A stretch of 64,000 bases of DNA, from the NCBI GenBank assembly GCA_016868035.1, contig VGID01000018.1, forward strand, positions 1-64,000. The letters run 5' to 3'. Origin of the DNA: Betaproteobacteria bacterium (GTDB lineage: Bacteria; Pseudomonadota; Gammaproteobacteria; Burkholderiales; SG8-41). The position numbers and the translations under genes are program-made. The notes below the pieces were generated by a model. The model ran no database searches, had not been told where the DNA came from, and was given only the letters and a program-made list of their open reading frames with translations. This document shows positions 35,374 to 43,904 of the stretch, in pieces (position 1 is the first letter of the stretch; every line of letters starts with the position of its first letter).

Positions 35374-36273
35374 ATGATCGTCCGCGGCACCGACCGCGTG
35401 CTGGTGATGGGCATCACCGGCAAGCAGGGCACGTTCTGGACCGAGCGCATGCGCGCCTACGGCACGAAGGTCGTCGGCGGCACCAACCCGAACAAGGCGG
35501 GCACCCAGCACTGCGGCGTGCCGGTGTTCGCCACCGCCAGGGACGCGATGGCGGGCGCCGGCTTCGACGTCGCCGTCCTCTTCATCCCGCCCCTGATGGC
35601 GAAGGACGCCGCGATGGACGCGATCGGGGCCGGCGCGAAGGGGCTCGTCGTGCTCACCGAGCACATCCCGGTGCAGGACGTCATGTATTTCGTCGCCGCC
35701 GCACGGGAGCGCGGCGTGCGTATCCTCGGCCCCAACACCGCCGGGGCGGTCACGCCCGGCGAGTGCTTCGCCGGCTTCATGCCCGCCTTCAACGAGCGCG
35801 TGTTCCGCAAGGGCGCCGTCGGGGTGATCTCGCGCAGCGGCAGCCTCGGCGTGCTCTTCTGCCTCAACGTCGTGCAGGCCGGTTACGGAATCTCGGCATT
35901 TGTCGGCATCGGCGGCGACCCGATCATCGGCACCACCACCCGCGATGCGCTCGTCGATCTCGACACCTTTCCGGGCACGGAAGCGGTCGTCATGGTGGGC
36001 GAGATCGGCGGTTCGATGGAAGAGGAAGCCGCGGAGTACGCCCGGACCATGAAAAAGCCGGTGGCCGCCTTCATCGCAGGAGGCGCCGCGCCCAAGGGCA
36101 AGAAGATGGGCCACGCCGGCGCCATCGTCATGGGCGACAAGGGAAGCTACGCCTCCAAGCGCTCCGCGCTCGAAGCCGCCGGGGTCACCGTGCTCGATAC
36201 CCCGTCCGACGCGGGGGCGGCGTTGCAGGCCCGGCTCGGACGCGCGAAGCGGCCTGGAGGTGGTAGCCGTTGA
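35374..36273 (+). CDS. ADP-forming acyl-CoA ligase, alpha (CoA-binding) subunit
   Basis: A 299-residue SucD-like subunit. The CoA-binding Rossmann motif is [18 protein letters not shown]. The catalytic phospho-histidine is in [12 protein letters not shown] (about residue 249), and the active-site loop [15 protein letters not shown] is present. It completes the ligase with the beta subunit at 34028. The extra [12 protein letters not shown] end is slightly longer than usual and leads straight into scrambled sequence at 36294, so the last residues may be altered. Confidence 0.9.
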   Translation: MIVRGTDRVLVMGITGKQGTFWTERMRAYGTKVVGGTNPNKAGTQHCGVPVFATARDAMAGAGFDVAVLFIPPLMAKDAAMDAIGAGAKGLVVLTEHIPVQDVMYFVAAARERGVRILGPNTAGAVTPGECFAGFMPAFNERVFRKGAVGVISRSGSLGVLFCLNVVQAGYGISAFVGIGGDPIIGTTTRDALVDLDTFPGTEAVVMVGEIGGSMEEEAAEYARTMKKPVAAFIAGGAAPKGKKMGHAGAIVMGDKGSYASKRSALEAAGVTVLDTPSDAGAALQARLGRAKRPGGGSR

Positions 36274-36293
36274 CGCCAGCGCAGCCGCGATAG

Positions 36294-36458
36294 AACGGAT
36301 TCAACAGACCGCGCGCTCTGCTCGCGGAAATCCAGGAACACGTGGCCGAGCGCGGCCTGGCGATCGTCAACGTGCTGACGGAGGGCACCACCTACATGGG
36401 CATGTTCGAGCCCGGCAATTACTACTTGTTCGGCCGCGATGTTTTGCCGGCCTGCTGA
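36294..36458 (+). pseudogene. C-terminal fragment of an unidentified protein
   Basis: The frame after a TAG reads ALLAEIQEHVAERGLAIVNV, then LTEGTTYMGMFEPGNYYLFG and stops at 36456-36458. It looks like coding sequence, but I cannot assign a family. No start codon in frame and no ribosome site fits. It is a remnant between the ligase and the fragment at 36443. Confidence 0.5.
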
Positions 36459-36631
36459 GCGTCGCGCTGCTGGCGAGCGGGCTCACCGGCCTCTATTTTT
36501 CCTACCGCGATACCCGGGCGCTGGTTGACGAGCTGCAGCGCGAGAAGGCGCGCTCGCCGCCGCAATCGTCTTTGGCGTTGCGCGGCACATTCTGGCAATG
36601 GCGGCGCAATCGCTGCGACGCGGCATACTGA
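36443..36631 (+). pseudogene. N-terminal fragment of a sensor kinase or cyclase
   Basis: Reading gives FAGLLSVALLASGLTGLYFS, then YRDTRALVDELQREKA before the frame loses meaning. A membrane helix followed by FSYxxxxxALxxLQxEKA is the usual beginning of a family of cache-domain sensor kinases and cyclases. Only about 45 residues remain, joined to the truncated P-type ATPase. Confidence 0.5.
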
Positions 36632-38427
36632 ACCAGCATGTACTGCTGGAGGCCGCGGCGCTCGCGGGGTTCGCGGGCGGCCTCCTCGGGCTCGCGATCG
36701 GGCGCGAAGGCTACCCGACCGCGCCGTTCTTCGCGGTCGCGGTGCTCGTCTCCACCTACCATCTCTTCTCCGAGTGGCTCTCGCTCATCGTGAAGACGCG
36801 CAGCTCCCAGGCGGTGAAGCGCCTGCTCGACCTGCGACCGGACACCGCGCGCGTGGTCCGTGACGGGAGCGAAACGGAAGCCCCCGTGGAATCCATCGCC
36901 GCGGGCGACCTCGTGCGTATCCGTCCCGGCGAGTGGATACCCGTGGACGGCACGGTGACGGGCGGGCGCTCGTCGGTGGACCTCTCGATCGTCACGGGCG
37001 AGCCCATGCCGCTCGAGCGCGGGCCGGGCGACGCGGTGGTGGGCGGCTCGATGAACACGACGGGGACGCTGCTCGTGCGCGTCACCGCGGTAGGCGAGAA
37101 TTCCTTCCTGCAGCGCGTTGCGCGCGAAGTCGAGGATGCGCGCGCGCTCAAGCCCGGCATCCTGCATCTGGTGGACCGCGTCCTGCGAGTATATGCGCCG
37201 CTCGTGATTTCGGTCGCGTTGCTCGCCGTACTCGGCTGGTCGCTCGGTGCCTATCTGCTCGCTGGCGAGCCCGATCTCGAGCGCGCGGTATTCGCCGGGC
37301 TGAGCGTGCTGGTGATGGGATATCCCTGCGCCGTGGGCATCTCGGCGCCGCTTTCGATCGTCCGCGGCGCTGGGGAAGCCGCGGAGCACGGGATCCTGAT
37401 GCGCACCGGCGAGGCGTTCCAGGGCTACCGCCTGGTGACGAAGATCGTGCTCGACAAGACCGGCACCCTCACCGAGGGCCGTCCGTCGCTGCACGAGATC
37501 GTGCCGTCGGGCGCCGCCGAAGCCGAATTGCTGGCAATCGCCGCGGCCGCGGAAGCCGCCTCCGAGCATCCGCTGGCCCGCGCCATCGTTGAGGCCGCCT
37601 TCGAGCGCGGCATCACGCCGCCCGAGGTGGAGAGCTTCGAGGCGGTCCCGGGCAGGGGCGTCGTGGCACGCATCGCGGGCATGGAGACGCTCGCCGGGAA
37701 CCCGCGCTTTCTCGCCGAGCGCGGAGTCGCGCTCGGCGCGCTCCAAGAGCGCATCGAGGCGCTGGAGCGCGAGGCACACACCGTCATCGCCGTCGCCCGG
37801 GACGGGCGTGCCCTGGGACTGCTTGCTTTCGGCGATCGTTTGCGCGCGGATGCCCGGGAGGCGGTGGCCGCGTTGCGCGAGGCCGGCCTCGCGCCGATCC
37901 TCGTCACGGGCGACAACGAGCGCGCGGCACGCGCGATCGCCGCGCGCGTGGGGATCGACACCATCCACGCGGCCGTGCTTCCCGGAGGGAAGGCCGAAAT
38001 CGTCCGCCGGCTCCAGGCGCACGCGCGTGTCGCGATGGTCGGCGACGGCATCAACGACGCGCCGGCGCTGATGCAGGCCGACGTCGGCATCGCGATGGGC
38101 AACGGCACCGACATCGCGCTCGATGCAGCGGACATCATCGTCCTCAACTCGCGGCTCACCGCGCTCGCGCTGGCGCGCGACATCAGCCGTGCGAGCTACC
38201 GCAAGATGTTGCAGAACGTGACGCTCGCCTTTCTCTTCAACGGCATCGGCGTGCCGCTCGCCGCGACGGGGCTGCTCTACCCGGTCTGGGCCATGGCCGC
38301 GATGGCAACCAGCGTCACCGCCATCTTCGTGAATTCGCTGCGGGGACGGGCGTCGCTCTTCTTCGACGCGATCCTCAGCGTCGGGCGCCCCGTACCGGCA
38401 CCGTCGCCAGAGGGCAGTGCCGTCTGA
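36598..38427 (+). CDS. N-terminally truncated P1B-type ATPase with a YPC metal motif
   Basis: A 609-residue heavy-metal P-type ATPase. The actuator TGE motif is in VTGEPMPL, the phosphorylated Asp is in LDKTGTLTEG, and the hinge is [20 protein letters not shown]. The intramembrane motif is MGYPCAVGIS, with Tyr in place of the usual first Cys (CPC) or Ser. The protein starts within the second or third membrane helix: similarity seems to run upstream without a start (AAIVFGVARHILAMA), but the sequence then becomes a sensor-kinase fragment. The N-terminal metal-binding domain and first helices are gone, so it is likely inactive or altered. Confidence 0.82.
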   Translation: MAAQSLRRGILNQHVLLEAAALAGFAGGLLGLAIGREGYPTAPFFAVAVLVSTYHLFSEWLSLIVKTRSSQAVKRLLDLRPDTARVVRDGSETEAPVESIAAGDLVRIRPGEWIPVDGTVTGGRSSVDLSIVTGEPMPLERGPGDAVVGGSMNTTGTLLVRVTAVGENSFLQRVAREVEDARALKPGILHLVDRVLRVYAPLVISVALLAVLGWSLGAYLLAGEPDLERAVFAGLSVLVMGYPCAVGISAPLSIVRGAGEAAEHGILMRTGEAFQGYRLVTKIVLDKTGTLTEGRPSLHEIVPSGAAEAELLAIAAAAEAASEHPLARAIVEAAFERGITPPEVESFEAVPGRGVVARIAGMETLAGNPRFLAERGVALGALQERIEALEREAHTVIAVARDGRALGLLAFGDRLRADAREAVAALREAGLAPILVTGDNERAARAIAARVGIDTIHAAVLPGGKAEIVRRLQAHARVAMVGDGINDAPALMQADVGIAMGNGTDIALDAADIIVLNSRLTALALARDISRASYRKMLQNVTLAFLFNGIGVPLAATGLLYPVWAMAAMATSVTAIFVNSLRGRASLFFDAILSVGRPVPAPSPEGSAV

Positions 38428-38491
38428 TTCTCCTTCCGATCGCGTAACATACGTGCTGCGGCGATCACCGCAACCCTATTCAGGTGACAGC

Positions 38492-38842
38492 ATGATCTAC
38501 TACGCAACCAAGCTCGTACTTTCCGCCCTCATCATCGTCGTCGTCTCCGAGGTGGCGAAGCACAGCGCGGGGCTGGGCGCGCTGATCAAGTCGCTGCCGC
38601 TGATCTCGATACTGGCGATGATCTGGCTCTACGCGGACACCCACGACACGGGCCGGATTTCCGAGCTCTCGATCGCCACGTTCTGGCTGGTGCTGCCGAC
38701 GCTGCCGATGTTCCTGGTGCTGCCGGCGCTGTTGAAAAACGGGATCGGATTCTATGCGAGCCTGGGCATCTCCGTCGTGGTTCTGATGGCATGTTATGCG
38801 GTAGCGGTGCCGTTGCTGGCGCGCTACGGCATCGAGATCTGA
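38492..38842 (+). CDS. DUF3147 family inner-membrane protein
   Basis: A 116-residue protein with four predicted membrane helices (KLVLSALIIVVVSEVAKHS, SLPLISILAMIWLYADT, STFWLVLPTLPMFLVLPALL-like and FYASLGISVVVLMACYAVAV). The DUF3147 signature is SEVAKHSAGLGALIKSLPL followed by IWLYADTHDTGRI. The function is unknown. It is 64 bases after the ATPase. Confidence 0.85.
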   Translation: MIYYATKLVLSALIIVVVSEVAKHSAGLGALIKSLPLISILAMIWLYADTHDTGRISELSIATFWLVLPTLPMFLVLPALLKNGIGFYASLGISVVVLMACYAVAVPLLARYGIEI

Positions 38843-38897
38843 ACGCGGACGGGCAACGGCAGTCAAACCGCCGGAGCCGCAGACCGCGAGGCGGGAC

Positions 38898-40517
38898 GTG
38901 AAGCAAGCGAGTCGCAGGAAATTCGTGTTCGCCGCCGGCGCGACAGCGGGCACGGCGGGACTCGCAGCCGGGCTCTGGCGGTGGTACCGGGCGGGGCACG
39001 ACGCGCACGCCCCGCACGCGTTGCCCAAGCCCCCCGTCGCTCCGCCCACGGCCGCCGACGACGCGTTTCCGAACGCGCTGCGCCTGCCCGGGGCCGCCGG
39101 ACTCTACGGCGTCGTCGACCATCCGCGCAATCTCACGCTCATCGCGAAACCAGCCGCGCACGAGATCCTTCCCGGCAAACCCGCGCGGCTGCTCGCCTAC
39201 GAGGCGGAGGCGAACGGCAGGACCTTTCTCAACCCGGTGCTCAGGGTGCGCACCGGCGCGGCGATGCGCGTGAAGTTCTGGAACGCGCTCGAGGAGACGA
39301 GCATCATCCACTGGCACGGGCTCAAGGTGGACAGCAACAACGACGGCCACCCGCACTACGCGGTGCGCGGCGGCGCGACCTACGACTACCAGTTCACGGT
39401 GGCGAACCGCGCCGCCATGTACTGGTACCACCCGCATCCCCATCCGCTCACGGGCAAGCAGGTCTACCTCGGGCTCGCGGGACTCCTCATCGTCGAGGAC
39501 GAGGACGACCTCGCGCTGCAGAAGGCGCTCGATCTCCGGCTCGGGGCGACCGATATCCCGCTCGTGTTGCAGGATCGCAAGCTCGACGCAAACGGAGCGC
39601 CGGTGTTCGCGCCCAGCAAGGACGACCGGTTTCACGGGCATCTCGGCGACCAGGTGCTCGTCAACCTCACCGCGCGGCCGCACTTCGCGGCGGCAACCCG
39701 CCTCTACCGCTTCCGCATCCTCAACGGCTCGAACGCGCGCGTGTACCGGCTCGGATTCCGTCACGGCGGGAAGCCGCTCGGCTATTTCGTGACCGGCACC
39801 GACGGCGGATTGCTGGACAAGCCCTACAGCGTTCAGGACGTATTCCTCTCGCCCGGCGAGCGGGTGGACGCGTTGCTCGACCTGCGCGCAGCGGCGGCCG
39901 GCGACACGCTCTCGCTCGTGAGTCTCGGCTTCGACGCGATGCATCTCGAGGGCGGGAAAGGCGCCCCCCACGCGGCGCACGGCGCGCTGGCCGACGGCGC
40001 CGAGATCGAGTTGCTTCGTATCCCGGTGCGCAGCGCGGTCGCCTACGACCGTGCGCTGCCGCAATCCCTCTCGCGCATCGAGCCGCTCGCGACGGAGAAC
40101 GCTACGAACCGTACGCTCACCCTCGACGAAGCAAAGGCGGTGTGGCGCATCAACGGTCTCACCTACGACCAGAAGTCCACGCCGATTGTGGTGAAGCGCG
40201 GAACGACCGAGTTGTGGGAGATCCGCAACGTCGCACGCAGCATGCCGCACCCGATGCACATCCACGGCGTGCAGTTCCAGGTGGTCGCGCGCGCAGGCAG
40301 TCCGGAGCAGTACCGGCGGATCGCCAATGCCCCGCGCTCATTGAGCCCGGCCGACCTCGGCTGGAAGGACACCGTGCTGGTATGGCCGGGCGAGACGATC
40401 CGCATCGCGGTGGACTTCACGCATCCCTTCATGGGCGACCAGGTCTACATGGTCCACTGCCACAACCTCGAGCACGAGGACGGCGGAATGATGCTCAATC
40501 TGAAGGTGGCGTCCTAG
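38898..40517 (+). CDS. Multicopper oxidase, periplasmic
   Basis: A 539-residue multicopper oxidase with a twin-Arg signal (SRRKFVFAAGATAGTAG). Copper sites are in order: HWHGLKVD, MYWYHPHPHPLTG, HPMHIHGVQFQ and the last cluster MVHCHNLEHEDGGMM, where HCHNLEHEDGGM holds the type 1 Cys and Met. Such enzymes oxidise Cu(I) (CopA/CueO-like) or other substrates in the periplasm. The GTG start follows a weak GAGGCGGGA. The location in a copper island supports a role in copper detoxification. Confidence 0.92.
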   Translation: MKQASRRKFVFAAGATAGTAGLAAGLWRWYRAGHDAHAPHALPKPPVAPPTAADDAFPNALRLPGAAGLYGVVDHPRNLTLIAKPAAHEILPGKPARLLAYEAEANGRTFLNPVLRVRTGAAMRVKFWNALEETSIIHWHGLKVDSNNDGHPHYAVRGGATYDYQFTVANRAAMYWYHPHPHPLTGKQVYLGLAGLLIVEDEDDLALQKALDLRLGATDIPLVLQDRKLDANGAPVFAPSKDDRFHGHLGDQVLVNLTARPHFAAATRLYRFRILNGSNARVYRLGFRHGGKPLGYFVTGTDGGLLDKPYSVQDVFLSPGERVDALLDLRAAAAGDTLSLVSLGFDAMHLEGGKGAPHAAHGALADGAEIELLRIPVRSAVAYDRALPQSLSRIEPLATENATNRTLTLDEAKAVWRINGLTYDQKSTPIVVKRGTTELWEIRNVARSMPHPMHIHGVQFQVVARAGSPEQYRRIANAPRSLSPADLGWKDTVLVWPGETIRIAVDFTHPFMGDQVYMVHCHNLEHEDGGMMLNLKVAS

Positions 40518-40614
40518 CCGGAGAGCGCGGGCCGGGTCTGCGGGCGTCCGCGCGGGTGAATCGGCGCGGTCGACAGGTGGACGACGCGATCCGCACGTTC
40601 CGTCTGAAGAAAGT

Positions 40615-40628
40615 TTGACGCAGGTCAA
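40615..40628 (+). promoter_or_regulatory. FNR/CRP-family palindrome before the DUF411 gene
   Basis: TTGAC-GCAG-GTCAA is a perfect palindrome (40615-40628). About 25 bases downstream is GTAATTG (40652-40658), a fair -10. With +1 near 40663, the centre would be about -41.5, the class II position. FNR, Anr and Dnr use TTGAT-N4-ATCAA; the C/G change at the fifth base also occurs in related regulators. Confidence 0.6.
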
Positions 40629-40697
40629 CCTCCGCACATCGGTTCTGGCGCGTAATTGTGGATGCGTTTGGCCAGGAACTTGCGAGGAAGACAAATC

Positions 40698-41141
40698 GTG
40701 AAACACCTGCTTCGTGTGATCCTATTGGCTGCGGCGTTGACGATCCCGGCTTTCCCGGGCCACGCTGCGGAAGACATTACTGTCTACAAGGACGCGAACT
40801 GAGGCTGCTGCGGCTCGTGGATCGACCATCTGCGGGCAAACGGCTTCCGTGTGAAGCCCCAGAACGTGACCAACCTGGACGTCTATCGCGCGCGGGCCGG
40901 CATTCCGGCCGTGCTCGGCAGCTGCCATACCGCCGTGGTTGAAGGCTACGCAATCGAAGGCCACGTGCCGGCGCGGGAAATCAAGCGGCTCCTCGCCGAG
41001 CGGCCGAAGGCGCGCGGGTTCGCGGTGCCCGGCATGCCGGGCGGCTCGCCGGGGATGGAAGGCGGCCGCAGCGTACCGTACGACGTGCTGCTCGTTCTTC
41101 CGGACGGAAGCTTCCGGGTCTACGCGCGCTACGGGCGATAG
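40698..41141 (+). CDS. DUF411 periplasmic metal-binding protein with an in-frame TGA (candidate selenoprotein)
   Basis: A 147-residue precursor begins GTG-AAA at 40698 after AGGAAGACAAATC. It has a signal peptide (LLRVILLAAALTIPAFPGHA), then DITVYKDAN, TGA (40800-40802, codon 35), GCCGSWIDHL, and continues without another stop to TAG at 41139-41141. The rest is typical of DUF411 (NVTNLDVYRARAGIPAVLGS, CHTAVVEGYAIEGHVPA, GFAVPGMPGGSPGMEGG). In relatives the TGA position is the first Cys of CGCC, so one base change gives Sec or stop. DUF411 proteins are found with copper genes. A pseudogene is the alternative. Confidence 0.72.
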
Positions 41142-41229
41142 CACGTATCGTAAGCGCGCGCGGCGCGCGCATACCGACCCCTGCGGGAACACAGCGCCGC
41201 GTGCCAGCCTGAAAAAAGTCCGGCGCGCC

Positions 41230-41841
41230 CTACTTCCTGTACTTGCCCCAGAGCTGGTCGAGCCGCGTGTAGCGGCCGCAGCCGTTGACGTAGAACTTGT
41301 AGCGCACCGGGTTCTTCAGATAGTAATCCTGGTGGTAGTCCTCCGCCGGCCAGAACTCGGCCGCCTTCACGATGGGCGTCACGATCGGCTCCCTGAAGGG
41401 CTTCGTTTTCTCCCACTTCGCCTTCGAGGCTTCGGCAAGGCGTCTCTGCTCCTCGTCGTGCCAGAAGATCGAGGGCCGGTACTGCGACCCGATATCGCAG
41501 AACTGCCGGTCCTTCACCGTCGGATCGTGGTTCACCCAGAACTGCTCGAGCAGCCGCTCGTAGCTCACCTTCTTCGGGTCGTACACGACGCGCAGCACCT
41601 CGGTATGGCCGGTCGCGCCGGTCGAGACCTCCTGGTAGGTCGGGTTCTTCCTGGTCCCGCCCATGTAACCGGACGTGGTCGAGATCACCCCGGGAACCTT
41701 GTCCATCGCCTCCTCGGCGCACCAGAAGCAGCCGGCGGCGAAGGTGGCCACGGCGAGTCCCGGCGGCGGGACTTGGGCGAACACGGGGTGGGCGGCGAGC
41801 GCGGCCAGCCAGATCGGCAGGATGAGAATTCGGGCGAACAT
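41230..41841 (-). CDS. msrA: Exported peptide methionine sulfoxide reductase MsrA
   Basis: A 203-residue protein with a signal peptide (RILILPIWLAALAAHPVFA) and an MsrA domain. The catalytic Cys is in FAAGCFWCAEEAMDKVPGV. Substrate residues include SGYMGGTRKNPTY and EVLRVVYDP, and the C-terminal VNGCGRY has a likely resolving Cys. It reduces Met-S-sulfoxide in periplasmic proteins. It is convergent with the DUF411 gene and suits an oxidative, copper-rich setting. Confidence 0.92.
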   Translation of the reverse strand: MFARILILPIWLAALAAHPVFAQVPPPGLAVATFAAGCFWCAEEAMDKVPGVISTTSGYMGGTRKNPTYQEVSTGATGHTEVLRVVYDPKKVSYERLLEQFWVNHDPTVKDRQFCDIGSQYRPSIFWHDEEQRRLAEASKAKWEKTKPFREPIVTPIVKAAEFWPAEDYHQDYYLKNPVRYKFYVNGCGRYTRLDQLWGKYRK

Positions 41842-42022
41842 GACCTATGGCTCCTTCGTGACGGTAACAAATTAGTCAGTGTCAAGACCGGCAGAGTTCC
41901 GCTATTTCCTGAATTCGCAGAACTTCCCGCGCTCCGGATGCCGGGTACTCGAGCACGGGGATAGCGGCGTGTTGATCGATTTCAGGGTACAGTCTTGACG
42001 CCCGTCCTCTCGAAGAAACGCG

Positions 42023-42709
42023 ATGCGCGAGCCACGTCAGGAAAAACTCATCCCCGCGCTGGGGTTTCGATGGCTCACTCCGGCCTACGACCTCGTCGTG
42101 CGGCTAACCACGCGCGAGGCCGCGTTCAAGGCGGCGCTGGTCGCGCAGCTCGAGCTGCCGCCCGCGGCGCGAGTGCTCGATCTGGGCTGCGGCACCGCCA
42201 CCCTCACACTCATGCTGAAGCGCCGCTTTCCGCAGGCGAGCGTCGCGGGCGTGGACGGCGACGCGGAGATCCTGCGCATCGCCCGCGAAAAAGTGCGCCG
42301 TTCCGGACTGGACGTGGACCTCAGGGAAGCAATGGCGCAGGCACTGCCGTATGCTGACGCCTCGTTCGATTGCGTGGCCTCGAGCCTGTTCTTCCACCAC
42401 CTCGAGCGCGCGGCCAAGCTCGCGGTGCTCGCCGAAACCCGGCGCGTCCTCAAGCCAGGCGGCGCGCTCCACGTCGCCGATTGGGGCGGCGCGACCGGAC
42501 CTCTCTCGCGCGGCGCGTTTGTCATGGTCCAGCTGCTCGACGGCTTTCCCAACACCGCCGACAACGTGGCGGGGCGGCTCCCGGGGCTGATGGAACAGGC
42601 GGGCTATGCATCCGCCCGCGAGACACAGCGCCTTCTCACCGTCTTCGGCAATATCTCGCTCTACGGCGCGCAGAAGCCGCATGAGCGTTTGGAAGCAGCA
42701 CGCGCATGA
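42023..42709 (+). CDS. SAM-dependent methyltransferase (UbiE-like)
   Basis: A 228-residue class I methyltransferase. Motif I is ARVLDLGCGTATLTLMLKRR, then VAGVDGDAEILRIA, ASFDCVASSLFFHHLERAAK and RRVLKPGGALHVADWGG. The substrate is unknown. The stop overlaps the start of the cytochrome gene at 42706 (ATGA), so it belongs to the same operon. This type is frequent in metal and respiration clusters. Confidence 0.85.
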   Translation: MREPRQEKLIPALGFRWLTPAYDLVVRLTTREAAFKAALVAQLELPPAARVLDLGCGTATLTLMLKRRFPQASVAGVDGDAEILRIAREKVRRSGLDVDLREAMAQALPYADASFDCVASSLFFHHLERAAKLAVLAETRRVLKPGGALHVADWGGATGPLSRGAFVMVQLLDGFPNTADNVAGRLPGLMEQAGYASARETQRLLTVFGNISLYGAQKPHERLEAARA

Positions 42710-43197
42710 AGGACACTACGTCGCTACGTAACCGTATTGGCCTCGGAGTACTTGCGGCCATGATCGCGTTTCTCGCCGGCGCGATCACCGTCGCGCTCTG
42801 GACCGGGGAAAAACCGCCCGCCGACCCGGACGATGCCGCGCAGGTCGCCCGCGGCAAGCCGGTGTACGAGAAGTACTGCGCGGCCTGCCACGGCGCTCGG
42901 CTCGAGGGACAGCCCGAGTGGCAGAAGCCGCTCGCGAGCGGGCGCATGCCCGCGCCCCCGCACGACGCGTCCGGCCACACGTGGCATCACCCCGATCTGA
43001 TGCTCTTCGGCATGACCAAGCACGGCTTGGTGCCGGGGCGCTACGCGCCGCCGGGGCATCAGAGCGACATGCCGCCGTTCGGTGGAGTTCTTTCCGACGA
43101 GGAGATCTGGGCGGTGCTCGCCTACATCAAGTCGTACTGGCCACCGGAGATCCGCGCGGCGCAGCTCCAAATGTCGAGGAGGCAGCGCGGGCGATGA
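42706..43197 (+). CDS. Membrane-anchored monoheme cytochrome c
   Basis: A 163-residue class I cytochrome c with an N-terminal anchor (GLGVLAAMIAFLAGAITVAL). The heme motif is CAACHG and the distal Met is probably in HQSDMPPFGGVLSDEEIWA. It probably acts in the periplasm as an electron carrier for the oxidase genes downstream; this is inferred from context. Maturation would need the ccm operon at 58108-63836. Confidence 0.88.
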   Translation: MKDTTSLRNRIGLGVLAAMIAFLAGAITVALWTGEKPPADPDDAAQVARGKPVYEKYCAACHGARLEGQPEWQKPLASGRMPAPPHDASGHTWHHPDLMLFGMTKHGLVPGRYAPPGHQSDMPPFGGVLSDEEIWAVLAYIKSYWPPEIRAAQLQMSRRQRGR

Positions 43198-43274
43198 GCC
43201 GACCCTGCAGCGAGCGTGTCGGCGTGTGTGCAGCGTTTTTTCGCGTTTCGCGACCCCCGCGGGCGGGCTGCTGT

Positions 43275-43288
43275 TTGATCTAGATCAA
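43275..43288 (+). promoter_or_regulatory. Perfect FNR/Anr box before the oxidase operon
   Basis: TTGAT-CTAG-ATCAA is the consensus FNR/Anr/Dnr site. A -10-like TAGGAT lies at 43310-43315, so the start of transcription would be near 43322 and the site centred at about -41.5 (class II activation). It precedes the gene at 43374, which leads into the oxidase genes at 43905 and 44608. Confidence 0.78.
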
Positions 43289-43373
43289 CCCGTCCGACCG
43301 GCCGAAGCATAGGATGTGCCAAAATGAAACTTGTCGAGCCTGTCGCAGTCAGATCAAGGCGACCGTGACCCCG

Positions 43374-43784
43374 ATGTCCGCCACAACTCTGCCCGATTTC
43401 GCCCGCCGTGGGTCCAGGCGACGTATTTCCGCGTGGCTGATCGCGGGCTGGGCCGCCTTCTGGCTCGTCAGCGTGCTGCATCCCTGCTGTGGTCACTCCA
43501 TCGGCGACGCGCATGCGGCACACCCGCTGTCCGCCGGTCTGCATGCTTCATCGTACACGGACGAATGCGTTGACAACGTCTGCGCGACGCGCATCAAGGC
43601 AATTGCGGTGCCGCAGATCGCCTTCGCGGTACCCGCGGCGCTGCCGGAGCTTCCCACCGTAAGCTTCGCAGCGCCGCTGCGGCTCGCCGGCTACGGTCCC
43701 GAACCTTGCGCCGCGCTCCACGCGGCCAATGCTCCGCCGTCTTCCGTTCCGATCTACCTGCGCACCGCGCGCCTGCTGATCTGA
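43374..43784 (+). CDS. DUF2946-like membrane or exported protein
   Basis: A 136-residue protein. An N-terminal hydrophobic segment WLIAGWAAFWLVSVLHPCCG is followed by a His- and Cys-containing stretch (SIGDAHAAHPLSAGL and DECVDNVCATRI) and a Pro-rich C-terminus. This arrangement resembles small exported DUF2946-type proteins near copper genes. The Cys pair and His could bind copper. It is the first gene after the FNR box. Confidence 0.55.
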   Translation: MSATTLPDFARRGSRRRISAWLIAGWAAFWLVSVLHPCCGHSIGDAHAAHPLSAGLHASSYTDECVDNVCATRIKAIAVPQIAFAVPAALPELPTVSFAAPLRLAGYGPEPCAALHAANAPPSSVPIYLRTARLLI

Positions 43785-43904
43785 TTCCCCCCGCGGACCG
43801 GAAAAGCCGGGTTCCGCGTCCATCCCGCGCTTACGCCTTCCGGCGGCCCCTGGGCCGGAAGCCGATGTAACTCAACAACCACTGTCCTGATTGGAGCGAA
43901 CGAC

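Noticed and set aside
41230-41841. MsrA as a second selenoprotein
   Set aside because: The catalytic position is a Cys codon (GCFWC) with no in-frame TGA.
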